This document shows positions 60,218 to 64,000 of a stretch of 64,000 nt of DNA, piece after piece; within the stretch, counting starts at the first letter, position 1, and every line of letters starts with the position of its first letter. Where the stretch lies: the NCBI GenBank assembly GCA_036172665.1, contig CM069872.1, forward strand, positions 42,332,101-42,396,100, given 5' to 3'. Below the pieces are notes generated by a model. That model ran no database searches and had not been told where the DNA came from. It saw nothing but the letters and a program-made list of their open reading frames with translations. Source of the DNA: Prosopocoilus inquinatus. Its lineage: Eukaryota; Arthropoda; Insecta; Coleoptera; Lucanidae. Position numbers and translations under genes: made by a program.

Positions 60218-60352
60218 TAGCTTTGTTGGAAAGTGCTCATAAAATGCTCACGAGCATGCGCATTAAACTAAACTACATACGAAGTTAACTGCGCAAGCTC
60301 GTGATCGACAATGTACGGTTGTCCGCGGTTGGAACAAAGCTAATATTCTTAA
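60218..60352. repeat. MITE with TAGCTTTGTTCCAAC ends, copy 2
   Basis: Left TAGCTTTGTTGGAAAGTGCT, right GGTTGGAACAAAGCTA. Internal GAGCATGCGCATTAAAC and AACTGCGCAAGCTC match copy 1 at 24,034-24,184. Confidence 0.8.
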
Positions 60353-60899
60353 TGAAACACTCTTCACTCGTGGCATGTATACTTTCTTCTCTCATCTGGT
60401 TTATTTGGCATGTGTTTGATTAAATCTGACCAACAGGTGTTTATGTAATATATTTCATATAAAATATGTGGATTGTGGTACATAACGCCGTACTGACCTT
60501 ATTATGAGCTTTTCCCTTATTATACATGCGTGTAATTCTCCTTTCATCGGCTTATAATAAAGTGTCTGGTCTCTCAATGAGTGTCAATTTAATCTAGGTA
60601 TGCAACATAGTAAACAAAATTTGTCGAGTCAAGTATCAGATGTTTGTTTCATCTCTCACAAAATAGACACGCACCTTATTGTTGCTTTTAAAGGACGGCT
60701 TTTCTTCTGGTATAATTAATATGCACCTGCAGGCTGTGGTAAGCGTTAGATCCATAGTTGTTCCCACATTTAATCCAGGCGATAGATTAAATTCTGTACC
60801 AAGTACATCCAACCTTATATGGCAAGTGTGTTCTGCGCAACAGCGTCCGTCTATAGACCTGCGCCGTGACTTAAGTAACATGGAGGTAGAATGAGACGA

Positions 60900-61033
60900 G
60901 CATAACCCAGCACAGACGCTCAGTTCTGTTTGTTTGTGCGTTGTGTAGAACGGCGTGCTGAATGCGTGTACAGTAGTCAACAAAAATCTCAAAGACCTAC
61001 CCCCTTGGTTGTTAAGTGAACGGGCGTTCCAAC
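60900..61033 (+). promoter_or_regulatory. 5' flank/5' UTR of how with initiator-like TCAGTT
   Basis: GCTCAGTTCTG at 60,918-60,928 contains the arthropod initiator form TCAGT about 112 bp before the start codon. The interval is GC-richer than its surroundings. There is no TATA box in the expected place. A different upstream promoter is equally possible, as how is a long multi-promoter gene in Drosophila. Confidence 0.4.
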
Positions 61034-61160
61034 ATGAGTGATCAGAATAACGCATCGACGCAGAGCATAGCGGACTATTTAGCTCAGTTGTTGAAAGACA
61101 GAAAACAGCTCGCAGCCTTTCCCAACGTGTTTATTCACGTAGAGCGACTCTTGGACGAAG
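61034..61160 (+). CDS. how: Held out wings / Quaking-family STAR RNA-binding protein, first coding exon
   Basis: The exon encodes 42 residues plus one base and ends at a consensus donor (GACGAAG/GTAAGC). SIADYLAQLLKDRKQLAAFP (11-30) followed by NVFIHVERLLDE is the start of the Qua1 homodimerisation region and matches Drosophila How almost residue for residue. STAR proteins dimerise through Qua1 and use KH and Qua2 domains to bind ACUAA-type sites, controlling splicing and mRNA stability in muscle, tendon and glia. The KH domain and the rest lie beyond the right edge; none of the next exons is present in the 2.8 kb of intron that remains. The ATG is the first in frame with the Qua1 segment after the leader. 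Confidence 0.93.
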
Positions 61161-64000
61161 GTAAGCAAGCGACCAAGTCAAACTAAATTTTGGACGAGGG
61201 AATTTTCAAGCATGCCCGACTTAACTGTTCCCGGTTAAGTTACCAATTCGCCGTGCGGAACTGTTTAAAATGAGATCATACTAACATGTGATTACAGTGT
61301 GACGTTACAATCTCTGAAACTATGACCTATATGAACCTTTGCGTTATTATTGGGTATTGGAACTCTAGGAATTCGTTTAAGACTTTATTGTTACCAACCC
61401 CCCCGCACCCGCAGGTTCTGTAACGTCGTAAATTTCGAAGTAAATTCATCAGGGTTGAGGTCGAAAATTGCAACCAACCAAGAATGCCTTTGCAATTAAT
61501 GTTAAAGAAGTTAGAGGCGTGGTCTTTACGCTCGTTGCTTTGGTATGTAGGTAAGTTAAGATGGGGCTCGCATATTAAAACGACGTGCCATTATATTATT
61601 AATAGTGATGATATCTATTGAGATTTTCCGTCCACGTGAAAACAAAACGACCCTTTAAAATTAGAACGTGACGCCGACGACCTCGGCGAGTAACATGATT
61701 TAACTAACACCCAGTAAATTACATTGGAACAGATTTTCCAAAAAAAAAATGACGATTTATGATCTAATGTTTTGTTTACATTCCCGATTAAGTTTTGGTT
61801 CAGCACTTCGTAAAGATACCAGGGAGAAAGTTCCATGTAAGTATGCAAATGCAAAACACGTTGGTCCATGAACAACCTGCGTTGTACTTTAAAAAGTCTC
61901 GTGTTTCTAATCTTTAAAAGCATTGTGGTAGACAACAGCAAGCAGACCTTGACTGAATAAATATTTGAGTTTATAATATTATTTTTTTCTTTCTCATGGC
62001 CTACACATAAACTTAATTAGTTATACGAAATGGAAGCGAGCAATCTTTGATTTTGATTGAAATACTATCGTGGATATTAAAATCATATCATCATAATTAC
62101 TGTTTACTTTTTAATACAGACGTTACGTTTTAAAACATTGCCAGATGTTGGTTATGCTTATCTTCGTGTGTGTGGAAATTTGCACATGTTCGTTTTATCT
62201 ACATTCAAATTACGTATTGGCAACCTTTCAGAAAGGACAATATAACATGTTCCTGATCATTTGATTCGATTTAATTACATTGCAATCTCATTCTGATTTG
62301 ATACATACTAACAGCAACACCTGCAGATGAATAGTATACATATAAATTATACCGAGGTATATCCAGATTCAGAATTCGCAAACTTATCTTATTTTCAGTG
62401 TGTTTTGAGGCTTGAGTCACTTTGTATTCAACAGTGGACACCTGTTGATTCTAGCTCACCCTAGAACGTCGCAGGTCGTTCCGCCGTTTCTTTACCTGAA
62501 TATACCGGCGCTTATTTTTGTTCTGTTCGTGTAAACCAATATTTACCTGAAGTAAGATAAACGTGTCTGATAAAACTCGTACACTTACCAGTGAACGCTC
62601 GCATCAAACTACTGATATGAAATCGTTTTTATCGTTCCAATCACATGACAGTACACTTGCATCGTTAAACTCCGATTGGGTATAAGTACAGATATAAATA
62701 CTGATACACACATGATTTGAATTATTTCTATCACATGTAACAATGCTTTTGAATGAAAATAGATTAGGTTAAAGGGCCTTGTCCGAGTTTGAAGGTTACA
62801 GCCTACAGTTAACCGTAAACGAGGCTGAAAACCCTTTTCCTTTATATTTATTTTGGCGTCATTTTTTTCTAAGCTCGCAGCAATCTACAGAGTTAGTAAG
62901 AACGACTGATATAGCTTATGAAGTGGTAACTATTAGTTAATTTATACCGTAGAGTCAAGTGGGGTAAAGACGCAACAAGCAAAAATTAGGCTAAAAGTAA
63001 CACAAGCTTGTAGCTAATTAACAAATAAATTTATTGTAAAACCGCAAGTGCTGTTACATATTTAACCTGTAGTTTTAATAAGAGGATACAAAAATATGAA
63101 GAAATAATTGTTATAAGGTGAGGTATTTTCGAAATCGATGTGGGAACTTACGAATTAAATTTGGCATTTTGTTATAGATACAACTTTCCCGGTAACTACA
63201 AAATAAATTGCAGTCTGAGTTTTATATTGATCTTGGTCAGAGCAAATAGGTCACAGATCATGACGCCCTTTTCGTTTTATTATTCTGCTAATTAGCTTTT
63301 TTAAACAGCGATTTAAATTTTTGGGTAAAAGTGAAACACTATTTAGGGGAAAGGTGAAATAGCATATGAGGAAACAGGAAACAATTTTATGCAGGTTTGT
63401 GCTATTGTCAATAGGAATTTGTGTTTTGTGCTGTGCCAATACCAAAAAATAGGTCAGTTGGATGTGTGATTTGGACCGAGAAACTGAAGATATAAAGAAT
63501 TTTTCACATTATTATCGAGTTTGATACACAGAAAAAAATGTAATAAAAGAGGAAATAGAAAGAAATTGTAGGAAATATTCGTACAATTGAAGACCATAAC
63601 TTCAAAAGGGTTTAAGTGCCAAAAAATAAAAAATTGATATTTTGACAGCAAATAGGTCTATGTGCAGAGCCCAATGTCATGCAAAGGAGTCTATATATCT
63701 GTGGCTAAATAAAAAGTGTAATAAATGAATCACAGACGGCGATATCTGTATGTGCATTTAAGAATTAGTAAATCAGTTTTCTTAATAACTTCTAAATACG
63801 TTTTTGGCACTTAGACCCTTTTGAAATTATGGTCTTCAATTGTAAAGTTAGACCCATTCTTAACGTAAAATTTTTTACAGTTGTTCAAATATTTGCTACA
63901 ATTTGTTTTTGACGCCAATTTTACTACAATTATGTTACTTTTTACTATACATTTTTTCCGTGTATTGTTCTGTTGACTGTACTTTTAGTTTATTATGGCA
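61161..64000 (+). other. intron 1 of how (partial)
   Basis: Begins GTAAGC and continues past the window. No downstream how exon is recognised. It contains a foldback element at about 63,520-63,960. The stretch 62,380-62,700 is repeat-free and could carry enhancers, but no motif supports that directly. Confidence 0.7.
63520..63960. repeat. foldback element in how intron 1
   Basis: TACAATTGAAGACCATAACT, TCAAAAGGGTTTAAGTGCCA, AAAA (63,581-63,624) is mirrored with few mismatches at 63,800-63,843 (TTTTTGGCACTTAGACCCTT onward). Weaker complementarity extends outward (TACACAGAAAAAAATGTAAT and ATACATTTTTTCCGTGTATT). Confidence 0.8.

Noticed and set aside
60636..61055. 139-codon minus-strand open frame overlapping the how leader and start
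   Set aside because: It is antisense to the how 5' region, has no recognisable domain or splice partner, and its openness follows from the GC-richer leader.

Overview
The window reads as nuclear DNA from an insect. It is AT-rich, it carries clear orthologues of Drosophila warts, Rab11, pitchoune (DDX18) and held out wings, most introns are 47-62 nt with GT-AG ends, and it is full of short inverted-repeat (MITE-like) elements. The very short introns and the repeat style suggest a beetle, but that is inference only.

Layout. 1-7 kb is mainly MITEs, plus a possible first exon of a small TATA-driven gene (777-870, minus) leaving the left edge. A GT11 fucosyltransferase-like gene lies at 7,096-8,094 (+). 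Rab11 is at 11,922-12,964 (-, three coding exons). The Hippo-pathway kinase warts/LATS is at 18,635-22,275 (-, six coding exons, 1,075 aa). A compact housekeeping cluster follows: NDUFAF4 (26,784-27,586, +), TRMT61A (28,252-29,229, -, convergent with NDUFAF4) and DDX18/pitchoune (29,622-32,578, +, ten exons, divergent from TRMT61A). From 32.6 to 61.0 kb I find no convincing gene. That 28 kb holds TIR elements, foldbacks, two tRNA-derived SINE copies, two tandem arrays and blocks with strong purine/pyrimidine strand skew. The first coding exon of how/quaking starts at 61,034 (+), and its intron 1 fills the rest of the window.

Function. The genes form no pathway cluster. Rab11 (recycling endosome), wts (growth control), DDX18 (ribosome biogenesis), TRMT61A (tRNA m1A58), NDUFAF4 (complex I assembly) and how (RNA binding) are conserved single genes. 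The closest functional link is the 392-bp divergent interval between TRMT61A and DDX18, which holds a canonical CACGTG E-box 32 bp before the DDX18 start. Exon joins were worked out by hand from splice sites and frame continuity. All six complete genes close in frame with lengths normal for their families or, for NDUFAF4, longer. No prokaryotic or viral system, CRISPR array or canonical tRNA/rRNA gene was seen.
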